From contig BROE01000010.1 in NCBI GenBank assembly GCA_036571765.1, positions 12,849,057-12,913,056 on the forward strand: a DNA stretch of 64,000 nucleotides. Direction: 5' to 3'. The translations under genes were made by a program, and so were the position numbers. Shown in pieces: positions 34,755-44,262 of the stretch; the first letter of the stretch is position 1; the number at the start of each line of letters is the position of its first letter. This stretch comes from Plecoglossus altivelis. Taxonomy: Eukaryota > Chordata > Actinopteri > Osmeriformes > Plecoglossidae. Under the pieces are notes generated by a model, which was given only the letters and a program-made list of their open reading frames with translations, did no database searches and had not been told where the DNA came from.

Positions 34755-35832
34755 CACAACACCACACACACACATGCATTAGAGGTGATGCATCTATTAT
34801 CACCTTTAAAAGCCTCCTCAAGCCCAGAAGACGCACACACAGCCTAAACAATAAACCCTCAGATAACAGTCAACTCTAGATGTCCTCAACACGAGGGTGC
34901 ACACACACACCAAAGTGTTTGTGTGTCTCATCCACACACATTTAAGACCCAAGCCCACAAACTCAAAACAAAAAGCAAACACTGCTTATGCTATATATAT
35001 ATATATATAGACACTGGAGACACTGGAGCCTGTCCCTGGCTGTTATTTGGTATATCCAGCCCCCAGAGTCCAAGCTAAGATTCAGCTGATCCCAAATCTG
35101 TAAAACATTCTACTGTTGCCGTGGCGATGAACACAGGAAGTCAGTTGTAAACACTCCTCTCCGGGAGGGAGGACCTGATAGAGACCATGGATAGAGCAGT
35201 AACCGAGGCCATCTATCAAGTGCACAGCAAACATAAATCAACCTGTTTCTACAAGCACACACACTCACATTTGTATACAAAGCTATTTGAACACACACAC
35301 GTCAATACAAACAGACCAACACAAATACAGCAACACACATGTGTGTCCATACAAAAACTGAGTGAAAAACTCACACACACAAAAAAGCTTTCACAGATCT
35401 AAAAACAAGCTCTGGTACACTCTGCTGGTAAAGGGCAGCAACAACACTTACAGAAGTTTCCAGGGGGCTGGATGCTGTGCTTGGTGAGGCAGCACCATCC
35501 CACAGGGAACACATCTCTGCTGTCGTAGCTGCACCAGTAGTCGAAGGCGCCACGCCAGCCGTCGAACATGACAAAGATCTCGTCCCCTCGCACCTCGCCC
35601 ACAGTGGCAGGGCAGATGAGGTACGGGTTCTTTCTGTCCACTGCCTCCAACTTCATACCAGGCTGGAAGTGGTTCTGGGACGGCCTGGATGGCTCCTGGG
35701 TGAGGTAACACACACACACATAAAAGTATGCAACTGTGCAAACAAACACATTTATACAGGAACATGCCTCTCCCCCACACACACACACACACACATCTAC
35801 AGGTGGAGTCCGTTTTGTTATTTATATTTGCA

Positions 35833-35921
<89 letters not shown>

Positions 35922-37728
35922 CGGACGGGGTGTTAGTGAAAGGCAAAGAGAGTGAGTGACCTTCTTAAAAGCTGCAGTGGGGGCCATCTCTGCTCCACTC
36001 AATGTCCTCAGGAGAAACATGGGCCAGGAAGAGGCATTCATCCTAAAGCCTAGCCATACACACACACACACACACACACAATGAAACGATACCAACCTGA
36101 TCAAGATGTAAGCACGGACACTGAATCATCATCTCAATACAAATGATAAGTACCAAAATATATGATTAATGGTTGAAACAGAAACAATCAGGAGCACCTT
36201 GCTCGTTATATTATTTATATGAAGAAAATAAAGACCAATGAACCCTTTTTGTTTATGTAAACAAGTTTGAAAAGGAGAATTTCGAGTGAGTAAGAGAAGG
36301 GTATGTATTTCTTCACTCAAAATTGTCCTCCTCAACCTTTTTAAAAACGAAAGAAAAAGATGCAATGGTCTTAAATATTTCTCCAAAGCCGTATGCTTCT
36401 ATTCAAATCTATGGATGGTGTAATAAAGGTAGCCCTGATCCAATCAGAGTTCAGTGTTCTACCCAAAGGCGGCTGCAGCATGTCTCCCCTTCTTTCGCAG
36501 CTGCCGATCGGCTGGATGTCCGACGAGTCCACCAATCGCCAAAAGTCATTGGTGTTGTCGCTGCCGTCCAGTCGAAGACGCAGGCGCGTTCCCATCATGC
36601 CCATCACTGTGGCAATGGAGACCGAGGTGGAGTTGCGGGGGTCACGAGCCTCTAGCTTCATCCCCACCTTGAAGTCGTTGGTGGGCGGAACCCTGGACTG
36701 CAGACAAGACCGGGTCAGTGTCACAATGGCTGACTCCCTCACTGGTCAGCCGTGGGCATCAATCTCAGTTCCTCTGACTCACAGCTGGACCTGACCCCCT
36801 TTCATAAACACCCGGTTTAGCCAGCTACACCACCAAAAAGCTTGCAAAACCAACGTGAGTATGTATTTATACTGAGAGCAAGAGAGAGACAGGGGCTGGA
36901 AATCGAGAGAGAGTGAGAGAGGGACAGAAATAGTGAGAGCATGACAGAGTGAGACAGTGAGACCGAATGAGAAAGTGAGAGATGAGAGAAAGAGACAGAG
37001 AGGGAGTGAAACATTGAGAGACTGTGAGCAATAGCACGAGTGAATGATGCAATGCTTCTGCTATTTTGTCATATCATAATTGTTAGACTCATTGTTATAT
37101 GCTATATTTGTTAAAATGTCCCTTTAATGTGGACTGCTTTGGCAATACTGCTCAATCCAAACTGTCACGCCAATAAAGCCTTCTGAACTGAAGTGAACTG
37201 AATGAGAGTTATTAAAAAGAGATACAGAGTGAGAGATAAGAGAAACGGAGAGAGAGATCGTACAAGAGAGAAAGCGTACCTGTCTGAAGCAGCAGGGAGA
37301 CGCAGCAATGGAGGAGGTCTCTCTCAAGTAGTCTTCCCAGCTAAAGGGTTCTGAGTAGAACAACAAGGTAGTTAGAAGAACCCATTCTCCTTGCTAACAT
37401 CAACCAGAGTGCTCAAGGGTTCTCCAGCCGACACACATCTAAGGAGACCCAGAGCTAGAAGCGAAGGTATCACCAACCAGAGTTGGTCTTCTCCCCAGGA
37501 GAACCAGCCATGGTGGTACTTTTGCCTGGCCTGTCTGTTCTCTCCTCTCTCTGGTCTGGAAGACACATGCAACATCGCTATTGTTGTGGATGTCGATATG
37601 GTGGTCGTCGTTGCTCTTGTTGTGCAAGTCCTATTACTGTCCTTAGAAACCATGAAAAGCCATCAATCCATCTGTCAATCGACCGATCAGGCAATCAATG
37701 GCGTACCTCTCAGAGGAGTCCTGCCCAT
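27088..37728 (-). CDS. scml2: scml2, Scm-like Polycomb group protein (spliced gene, complement join)
   Basis: Twelve coding exons (minus strand, 5' to 3'): 37728-37707, 37350-37280, 36697-36463, 36049-35961, 35695-35452, 31378-31086, 30937-30820, 30665-30462, 29731-29564, 27860-27726, 27508-27354, 27213-27088. Phases agree throughout; 619 codons plus stop. Domains: two MBT repeats (FKVGMKLEARDP..., then FQPGMKLEAVDRKNP... with FDYWCSYDSRD), a basic linker with an Ala run, the SLED domain (VNKHCDCGPHLDRKLIQQLP) and a C-terminal SAM domain (WSVDDVIRFVHEADPQTLGP, then HEIDGKALMLL). Scm-family proteins bind methyl-lysine chromatin through MBT repeats and join PRC1 through SAM polymerisation in the nucleus. 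Position next to cdkl5 supports scml2 over the paralogues scmh1 and scml4, though MBT content alone would fit scmh1. Confidence 0.92.
27354..27508 (-). CDS. scml2: scml2 exon (first half of SAM)
   Basis: Acceptor ATCCTCAG|CT, donor AAACAC|GTGAGT. Ends with WSVDDVIRFVHEADPQTLGP and HLELFRKH, the start of the SAM domain. Confidence 0.95.
27726..27860 (-). CDS. scml2: scml2 linker exon between SLED and SAM
   Basis: Acceptor CCACCAG|AA, donor TGAGG|GTAGGA. Encodes PHPHVENGLSKSDSSHYPG and a linker ending TRQARRVE. Poor sequence conservation; supported by phases on both sides. Confidence 0.75.
27861..29563. other. scml2: scml2 intron
   Basis: AT-rich unique sequence; nothing recognisable as an exon or transposon. 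Confidence 0.55.
29564..29731 (-). CDS. scml2: scml2 exon (end of SLED domain)
   Basis: Acceptor TTCCTCAG|TG, donor GATAG|GTGAGC. Reads VRSESGSQYVKLPRASSASF and then VLRFLETLCHQLKTSNLFSS; ASFxLRFLExLCHxL matches the C-terminal part of SLED in Scm proteins. Confidence 0.92.
30462..30665 (-). CDS. scml2: scml2 exon (SLED domain core)
   Basis: Acceptor TTGTCAG|TG, donor AGAG|GTAAGA. Encodes CVYVNKHCDCGPHLDRKLIQ, then QLPDHFGPAPVNAVLQQAVQ; this is the diagnostic Scm-like embedded domain, thought to bind DNA. Confidence 0.95.
30820..30937 (-). CDS. scml2: scml2 linker exon before SLED
   Basis: Acceptor TTCTGCAG|AGG, donor CACAG|GTAAGG. Encodes RKPRFLGSSSGPPPASDSRR and a Gly/Asn-rich stretch. Completes a basic run begun in the preceding exon (KKRGPKPGSK). 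Confidence 0.85.
31086..31378 (-). CDS. scml2: scml2 linker exon with basic motifs and Ala run
   Basis: Acceptor CTTCCAG|TC, donor AGCAAG|GTGAGG. Contains RKGVRGRRPKSQ (AT-hook-like), LLKAAAEAAAAAAVNGASA (alanine run) and HKKRGPKPGSK (basic). Likely a nuclear-localisation and nucleic-acid-binding linker by composition; function is inferred. Confidence 0.88.
32961..33170. repeat. Minisatellite, five 40-44-bp units
   Basis: Units share GACCAGACTAGCTGCT, then TATACAACTACTAAGATTACTC. The AGCTGCT core ends near 32976, 33020, 33060, 33104 and 33148. Units three and four are nearly identical. Confidence 0.85.
34713..34752. repeat. Poly(C) run of 40
   Basis: Forty consecutive C bases. The complementary G run could form quadruplexes; the exact length is unreliable in any assembly. 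Confidence 0.9.
35452..35695 (-). CDS. scml2: scml2 exon (MBT repeat 2)
   Basis: Acceptor CACCCAG|GAG, donor ACTTCT|GTAAGT. Contains NHFQPGMKLEAVDRKNPYLI, CPATVGEVRGDEIFVMFDGW and FDYWCSYDSRDVFPVGWC. The aromatic and Asp residues of the methyl-lysine pocket (FDYWC, YDSRD) are present. Confidence 0.96.
35837..35920. repeat. (TG)42 microsatellite
   Basis: Uninterrupted TG run in the short intron between the two exons of the MBT region, only about 40 bp from the 35961 donor; gives spurious Cys-Val and His-Thr frames. Confidence 0.95.
35961..36049 (-). CDS. scml2: scml2 exon (MBT 1 to MBT 2 junction)
   Basis: Acceptor ATGGCTAG|GC, donor AAGAAG|GTCACT (a less common but valid GT). Encodes FRMNASSWPMFLLRTLSGAE and MAPTAAFKK, matching the conserved end of MBT 1. 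An alternative acceptor 7 bases downstream would break the frame. Confidence 0.93.
36463..36697 (-). CDS. scml2: scml2 exon (MBT repeat 1)
   Basis: Acceptor GTCTGCAG|TCC, donor TTTGG|GTAGAA. Reads SRVPPTNDFKVGMKLEARDP, RLRLRLDGSDNTNDFWRLVD and SSDIQPIGSCERRGDMLQPP; a clear Scm-type first MBT repeat. Confidence 0.96.
37280..37350 (-). CDS. scml2: scml2 exon before MBT 1
   Basis: Acceptor CTACTCAG|AA, donor AGACAG|GTACGC. Encodes EPFSWEDYLRETSSIAASPC then CFRQ, matching the F-W-x-x-Y-L-x-E-T block at the start of Scm proteins. Confidence 0.95.
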
Positions 37729-37740
37729 GTCGTCTGGTAC
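37707..37740 (-). CDS. scml2: scml2 start exon (22 coding bases)
   Basis: ATG at 37728-37726 opens MGRTPLR, ends AGAG|GTACGC with one extra base, which gives GAA with the next exon. The acceptor is GGTCACAG|GTACC. The protein start resembles the MG-plus-short-linker start of other Scm-like proteins. The start fits well but the 5' UTR half of the exon is a guess. Confidence 0.75.
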
Positions 37741-38811
37741 CTGTGACCCCAGACTGGAGACAGGTCACCAAGGTGACCTGCGATGACCCCCAGACAATGA
37801 AGATCAGGTGACTGGCAACTCCCTAGACTTGCAGCACAGAACGCCTACAACATGTAAACACATACACACGAAGAAGAACACTGTAAAGACGTACTCTGGA
37901 CCATTTTTGGCATGTCCGGAATAAAGAAAATAACAATAACATTGATCTGACAACACAGTCACTACTAACACACGGTTTGTAGGTATGGGGATGCAAAATA
38001 ACTACACACGTACACACACACATTTCACTGCCACCACAGAAGAAGACAGGGGAGGTCTGCAGGTCATGGAGGAGAAGTGTTGAATCTGGCAGAGCCTTAG
38101 TTGTAGGCTGGCTTCACCCTGGCTGGAGGTGAGGAGAAGGCCTGATCCAGGGTGTAGATCCTCAGGGTGAGAGAGCTGGATGGGAGATCTTTGGCTTCAG
38201 ACAGGCTTTGTTCGTCTGCTCCAGTAGGAGTTTTGGTGACTAGCTACAAGGTCTCTTTAGACACCAGCGTCTCTGTTTTCCTCTCTCTGTCTTACACTAC
38301 CTGCCCTCAGGGATCAAAGCAGAGGTGCTCTCTTCACTTTCTGTATTCTGCTCTTTGTCTTCCTTTTTCCCGCAATTTGCCCTTTTCTCTCTTAGCCTGT
38401 ACTGTTTCTCCCACTGGCTCTGCCCCTCTCTCTCTTTCTCTCTTAGTATCTTGGTCTGTTTTTGACTACCTCTCTTTCTAGCTCTGTCTCTGTTTAGCTG
38501 TAGATTTATCTGGCTCCCTCCCTCCTATTCCCTTTCCCAATCCCTGCCTCTGTGCTCCTGACTACGGTTACATTTCCTTCCTCCCTCTCCCCGTCTGTCT
38601 CTCTTCCTATACTCTTTTTGAGCGCGCCTCTGCTCCCTTCCCCTTCCCCTCCCCCTTCCCCTCTCCAGCCGAGGGTCTTATTGAGACAGTAACCATAAAG
38701 ATTCCAGAGCGGGGCTGTTTGAAGCAGAGAACCCCTCCGAGACATGAAAAGGATTCCACACACTCCCATTATCAGACCTCGACTGCATTCCCATTGGTTG
38801 CCCGCCTTCCA

Positions 38812-38835
38812 GGGGGGGGGGGGGGGGGGGGGGGG
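38812..38835. repeat. Poly(G) run of 24
   Basis: Uninterrupted G run just before the first copy of the duplicated block; a shorter G run (about 9) precedes the second copy at about 39404. Confidence 0.9.
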
Positions 38836-39406
38836 CAGGCATGTCAGGGATAGCGAGTTCATTGAGAGGCGCAGAACCCAGTAACGCTGAAATACTAAGA
38901 CACTTTACAGAACTTGACAGGTTGTGGGGTGAACTGATTCTGGAACAGTCTCAAATGAACACACGAAATCGGAGCGATTGACACACTAACACGAACAACG
39001 ACGGAGACTTGACACAATCAAATCAGATCTGTGATAGGTACCTTTAGGGGGAGACGAGGAGGTTTACAACCAGTGGAAGGTTAGCTAGATTACACGTCCT
39101 GCCCACAGATGTACCACAGGCAATTCAACTGGATTTAAAGGAGCATTTTAGCTACACCACCACTGGCATGCATTGCTCATGCCCAAAGCCTTACAGCTCT
39201 CCCTCCCCCACGCCATTTTGGTTCAGTATCCCTATCTGGGATAAGGAAGCTGTTAGGTCTACAGTATCTATATTAACTAAATAATCTCACTATTTGGGTC
39301 TTGCAACAGCCAGGGCTGGACTGGGACAAAAAAACGTAGCCCTGGCATTTAAAAAGCAGCCCTGGCATTTTTGCTCAGACCAGCCCTCCATAATCAGTAG
39401 TATGGG
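38836..39406. repeat. First copy of a tandem duplication (offset 580)
   Basis: From 38895 to 39406 the sequence recurs at 39475-39986 without any difference I could find. The preceding about 60 bases also match but with many substitutions and indels. It ends inside the hAT-like element at agtagtatgg. Confidence 0.9.
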
Positions 39407-40137
39407 GGGGGGCGCAGGCCATGTCCCGGTGATAGAGAGTCATTGAGAGGCCAGAACCAAACTAACCTGAACTACTAAGACACTTTACAGAACTTGACAG
39501 GTTGTGGGGTGAACTGATTCTGGAACAGTCTCAAATGAACACACGAAATCGGAGCGATTGACACACTAACACGAACAACGACGGAGACTTGACACAATCA
39601 AATCAGATCTGTGATAGGTACCTTTAGGGGGAGACGAGGAGGTTTACAACCAGTGGAAGGTTAGCTAGATTACACGTCCTGCCCACAGATGTACCACAGG
39701 CAATTCAACTGGATTTAAAGGAGCATTTTAGCTACACCACCACTGGCATGCATTGCTCATGCCCAAAGCCTTACAGCTCTCCCTCCCCCACGCCATTTTG
39801 GTTCAGTATCCCTATCTGGGATAAGGAAGCTGTTAGGTCTACAGTATCTATATTAACTAAATAATCTCACTATTTGGGTCTTGCAACAGCCAGGGCTGGA
39901 CTGGGACAAAAAAACGTAGCCCTGGCATTTAAAAAGCAGCCCTGGCATTTTTGCTCAGACCAGCCCTCCATAATCAGTAGTATGGAAAATGAGGCAGTAG
40001 ACCGCTGTCCCTGCATATATACCGGTTTTATTTAGATTTAGATTTACATAGAAATAAAATATCATATCATACCGGACCCACGGGCTTCGGCCCAACGGGT
40101 ATTTGTCCGGTGTGCCAGATTACCAGTCCAGACTTTT
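39311..40137. mobile_element. hAT-like non-autonomous element, disrupted by the duplication
   Basis: Left end CAGGGCTGGACTGGGAC; right end, read on the minus strand, GTCTGGACTGGTAATCTGGC, with CCGGACCCACGGGCTTCGGCCCAACGGG inside, a combination typical of fish hAT-type MITEs. If the second duplicated copy is removed, the element would be only about 250 bp and continuous. No transposase is encoded. Confidence 0.65.
39407..39986. repeat. Second copy of the tandem duplication
   Basis: Begins gggcgcaggccatgtcccgg, a noisy version of the sequence at 38834-38895, then identical to the first copy from about 39475 onward, and continues past 39986 into the rest of the hAT-like element. Confidence 0.9.
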
Positions 40138-41085
40138 GAATGAAAAATCAGTTTTAGTTACCTAATAAAGCACAATATACTACAATTAAATAAAAAATAA
40201 AAATAAAAAAACGATCGATCGATCGACCACAATCGAGAAGACAAATAGGCCTACTAAGGGTTATAAACACAATTCTAAGTATTAAATAACAGAACACCAA
40301 CACTAACCATTTAGATGTGTGGATGGAGAAATTAATACATATATCTCAACGAGCTACGAATTGCTCAATCGTCCAGATAAGGTCGCTATTAGTATCCCTT
40401 TCTGCTGCATACGGTGATTATGTAATGTTGGAGAGAAAGTAATGTCAAAGGTGGAGCCGCCGTGGGGGGCGTGTCCCCGCCTCGGCGCCGATCACCTCCA
40501 CGGTGGGCGTTAACTGAGTATCATGCAGCGAGATGTCCACAACGACTGTTGATATTATTGAAACAAAACAACACTGTAATAACAGTATAAGAAGTTGCAG
40601 AACACCATACCACATTCACTCAACGTCCAAAAAGCACAACCTTTCATAACCGGTGTGTTAAATATGAATACGAGGTTATATGAATATGGTCTCTATTAAC
40701 GCAAATAACACCGCGTGCTGAATTGTGTGTCTGTATATGTGTCTAAGTGACGCATTTTGTTTATAGGCGTTCAGTTTACGTGAAATGCGCGGTCTAAAGG
40801 CTACTCGAGTCGGCCTTACGCTTCCTTGCTGTCGTTTTTTTAATGTATAAGTAATACGTAAAATGTACAGGTCCTTCGACACGCAGCAATCTAAACGAAC
40901 AGCCAACAGTAGCTAGATTGTGGCGCTGGAAAATACGCACTGAATTGACAACAACACACACTGGGGTGTTCCTTTCCGTCACTAATTCTTGGACCTTTGG
41001 TTGACTCAATACACGCCACAGCACTGCGCAGAGTTCGCTACACAAGGCTGAAAACGTCTAAGGAAAAGAGCATCTCGATTCTCAC

Positions 41086-41180
41086 CGTTTGGAGAAGGTA
41101 TTCCTGCGCGATCCTTCAGTTTACATCAGATGTGGGTCGCCATATTCCGAGCACAGCATGTCTTCGCGCATGTCCAACAG
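41086..41180 (-). other. scml2: Possible scml2 5' untranslated exon
   Basis: On the minus strand CGGAATATGGCGACC (YY1-like ATATGGCGAC) is followed about 60 bp later by a donor CAAACG|GTGAGA at 41086. A CpG-containing, TATA-less start is plausible. Evidence is motif and position only. Confidence 0.35.
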
Positions 41181-41337
41181 AGAACTGCAATTCGCGTTGT
41201 AAACTGGAGCTTTTGCTATAGCATGAAATGTTCACAAGGACGTCCCCAATCTGGCTTTTCTTCACGCGGAAATTAATCAAATGAAACAAAGAAACGAAAA
41301 TAATTGTGTTTTACTACACCGAATGACAAAATATGAC

Positions 41338-41395
<58 letters not shown>

Positions 41396-41690
41396 GGACT
41401 AACCATCTGACTGGATAAACAGACACGTTAATACAGCAGAGATAGAGAGGGAATCCGTCTTTGGCCGCTAGTACTGCATTATTCAAGAAAAAAGGCCAGC
41501 TTTTACAGGTATGCTCGGGGGACACTGACGTCTTAGACACAACTCTCTAGAAAGCTCAGAATGCGATTCCGCCCCCTGGTCCACATGCCCGGTTCTGCTG
41601 TGCTGCTATAGGCTGGAGGGTAGGAGGTGTATTCTAGGTGGCATTTTCTCTCGTTCTATTGGTTTAGAGCGCCGCCACTCGCAGGTATGA
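41181..41690. promoter_or_regulatory. Putative bidirectional scml2/cdkl5 promoter region
   Basis: Lies between the head-to-head genes. Contains a GC-box-like ccgccccct near 41569, an inverted CCAAT box (ctattgg) near 41656 and a (GT)14(GA)n repeat at 41341-41395. Transcription start sites cannot be read from sequence. Confidence 0.35.
41341..41395. repeat. (GT)n(GA)n compound microsatellite
   Basis: GT at 41341-41368 followed directly by GA to 41395, within the putative promoter interval. Confidence 0.95.
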
Positions 41691-41837
41691 TGGTGCTGCT
41701 GGCTGTAACAGTAACGGTACCGTACCACGATCGGGCTGCCAGCTGTATACTGAACGCGGTTTTGGATGATAACAGTATAGGACACGTCGCAATCAGGAGA
41801 TGCAAGCGGAATCTCGCTGTTCATTTCGAAGATTCTA
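41685..41837 (+). other. cdkl5: Possible cdkl5 5' untranslated exon
   Basis: CpG-containing sequence ending at a strong donor TCTA|GTAAGT at 41838. Another good donor, CACAG|GTGAGC at 43352, follows a GC-richer patch (43170-43351), so more than one leader exon is possible. No protein support. Confidence 0.3.
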
Positions 41838-42518
41838 GTAAGTGTTCATATCTATAGTGACTAAGTGATGTATTGTGAATCCATGCGGTTATATATTATA
41901 TTGGTTGTGTTAAACTAGAGCTCACTTCATGTTTCCTGAATGTGGTACCGTCTGTTAGATTCGATGATAAGCAGATACTAAACGACCGAGCGCATATCTA
42001 AACTGAGGTTTTTTAACATAATCTGTCTCTGTCACCAAGGAGGATGAAAAGCAGGTTGTGATAAACACGTTTATCGGTGAAATATTTAAGGTGAGGTCTA
42101 CATGATGCGCACGGTCGTCGTGATCGATATGTTGCATATGCATTTTATGGCGATGCAAATAGTGTGGGCTGTAGCGCGTGGAGAGCGCTGGAATGGTGGA
42201 TCATAGCGCTACGGGGAGACGCAGTTACATTGCAGACTAGCGTCTTTCTCGCACACACACGAGCGCGCACACACCTCCCAAACAGCATCTCTTTCTCACA
42301 CACAAACCATATCTCACACGCACTATCTCTCACATAAACACGCACTCAGTCTTTCTCACTTGCACACCCTCTGTCCCTCACAAATAAACACTTATCGTCC
42401 CTCACACATCGCTCTCATCTCTCTCTCATTTAGCATCTTTCTCCCACACACACACCTGACAACTCTCTCGCTCAATTTCTTGCTCTCTCACCCCCCCCCC
42501 CTTCTCTTCGTTTCACTC

Positions 42519-42555
<37 letters not shown>

Positions 42556-44200
42556 ACATATCCTGCTCGCTTTCCCCCACACACACTCACACATTTTCTC
42601 TTTCCCACACAAACAAACTGTCTGCCTGTATCCCTTCTTCTCTTTTTTCTGTCTAAAACGTGCTTTTCCTGTCTCATCCTTCTCACACAAGGATGGCGAC
42701 TCGTCAGTTCAATGTCTTCTATGCTACAAAAAGCAAAATATTCCAAGAGATGGCTTATGTTGCCCACATGTACTGCAGAAGTTTGATCCACCCACGATTC
42801 CACGCATGCCCACATGCGCAGGAACACAGAAACACACACGCTCTCTCCCTCTCTGACTCTCTTCGCTCTGTCTCTCCCTCTAGCTCGCTCTTTCCCTCTT
42901 GCCTCTGTAAGCAGAGGGCACTACAACATTTATAGTACCTGTTTGAGGCTCGTCAGTTTGTCAGTTTGTAGTGAGCACACACGTGATCCTTTCCTTGTTG
43001 TGATCACGCCACTAAACGAAAGATCAAAATGTCTGTAAAGGGGGTGATAAGCAAGAGCAACAGCCAGCGAGTGCACGGAGTAGCACAGTTATATCTTCTA
43101 TGATGTTTTTCTGTGTGTATGAGTGTGTCAGAAGGTGTGTCTATCCAAGAGTTCGGGTTAGTTAAGTGGCTGCGCACGCGTGCGTGTGAGCGTGCGGGAA
43201 TGGCAGAGCGCGCAGCAGAGACAGAGAGTGGGCGTTTCAGTTCACGATGACAGAAGGGAATGACTTGGGTCATGGCGTGTCTTCCACGTCCTCTTTCCTG
43301 CTCTGGCTCCTCCTCTTCCTGTCTCCGGGACCCATCTGGGCGTGATCACAGGTGAGCGGAGGCTGAGGGAGGAGCGAGCGATGGAGAGAGGGACCGATGC
43401 GGAGAGATGGAGAGGAGGATGGGATAGAGGGATTGACTGAGGGAGGGAGAAAGTGGGCAGGCGAGGGAGGGGGGGGCACAGAGGGTGTGATAAGATGTGT
43501 GTGTATGTGAGTAGTGTCATCTATGATTTATCCTCTGCATGATGGTGTGGTTAACATTCTGACTGCCATCTGCTCCTAGAAACTGTCCTCACGCTAGGCA
43601 TGATGGGTAACAGGACCCAGGGCCAACCTTACCAGGGTACTGCTTTCTAACGCTCCTCCTCTCCATCTCTCCCACCTCCTCTTGTCTCCTCTCCCTCTCT
43701 TCATCCTACCCTCTTTGCTTCCATTCTTTCCTTCTCTCAATCCTGTACTCTCCTTCTCCCCCAGGTAAATCTGTATGAGTGTGTGGCTGTGTATGCATCT
43801 GTGTGTGTGTGTGTGTGTGTGCGTGTAGCGTGTATGTTGTAGAGAAAGAGGATTACAGTCACAGAAAACTTTTGGAAAAGCCAGAGAGAGACATAGAGAG
43901 GTACACAAAGCAGGAGAGGCCGAGAGTAACATAGAGAAAGTGAGTGACATTCAGCAGGAAAGAGAAAGTTAAAGAGAGTGGTGAAAGTTAGAGAGGGGGG
44001 GCGGGCGAGAGAAAGAAAGAGCGAAAGAGAAAGCGAAAGAAGTGATTGAATGAGAGGAAACAGAAAATGGCGTGTGTTGGCACCATGACCAGACTCCTCC
44101 AGGACTCGGCTGGGTTGGGCAGCTTCAAGCTCCTCTCATTCAATAAGGATTCTCCGTTCTAAGGCCTGCCAAGCAACCACCACCAATCATCAGCTTTCAG
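41838..44200. other. cdkl5: cdkl5 leader intron(s)
   Basis: Simple repeats dominate: CA/CT-rich at 42250-42650 with (CA)n at 42518-42553, GA-rich at 43360-43480 and 43840-44070. A CpG-containing patch at 43170-43350 could be a leader exon. No coding exon supported. Confidence 0.5.
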
Positions 44201-44262
44201 GAAGGGTCCTGACCTGGGTGATGTGATGAATAAGTTTGAGGTGCTTGGCATTGTCGGGGAGG
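44201..44262 (+). CDS. cdkl5: cdkl5 first recognised coding exon (glycine-loop start)
   Basis: Reads KGPDLGDVMNKFEVLGIVGE, donor GAGG|GTGAGT. By alignment to vertebrate CDKL5 (MKxPxxGxVMNKFE) the initiator codon would be 44199-44201, but that is AGG. Either an upstream exon ending in AT joins at the acceptor-like CTTTCAG|G (44200/44201) to make ATG, or translation starts at the in-frame ATG 44226-44228. An in-frame TAA lies upstream near 44159. Confidence 0.85.

Larger units (their letters stand above)
31379..35451. other. scml2: Largest scml2 intron
   Basis: Unique sequence to about 32800, a (GAAA)n run at about 32827-32856, a minisatellite at 32961-33170, GA-rich DNA at 33600-33700, CT-rich DNA at 34000-34150 and a 40-base C run at 34713-34752. 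Phases allow direct splicing of 35452 to 31378, so no exon is required here, though a skipped cassette exon cannot be excluded. Confidence 0.6.
37741..41085. other. scml2: scml2 first intron(s)
   Basis: Contains a 24-base G run at 38812-38835, the tandem-duplicated block 38836-39986, a hAT-like element end at about 40137 and AT-rich DNA. No coding exon recognised. Confidence 0.55.

Noticed and set aside
36035..36042. Alternative acceptor CTTTAG|GATG for the scml2 exon 35961-36049
   Set aside because: It breaks phase with the previous exon; the acceptor GGCTAG|GC restores LGFRMN as in other Scm proteins.
35448..36104. 218-codon minus-strand frame with a His-Thr run
   Set aside because: It spans the (TG)42 intron; only the two flanking exons in their own frames encode MBT sequence.
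42360..42935. Plus-strand frames of 91 and 98 codons upstream of cdkl5
   Set aside because: Low-complexity CT/CA sequence; no phase-compatible donor to the kinase exon.
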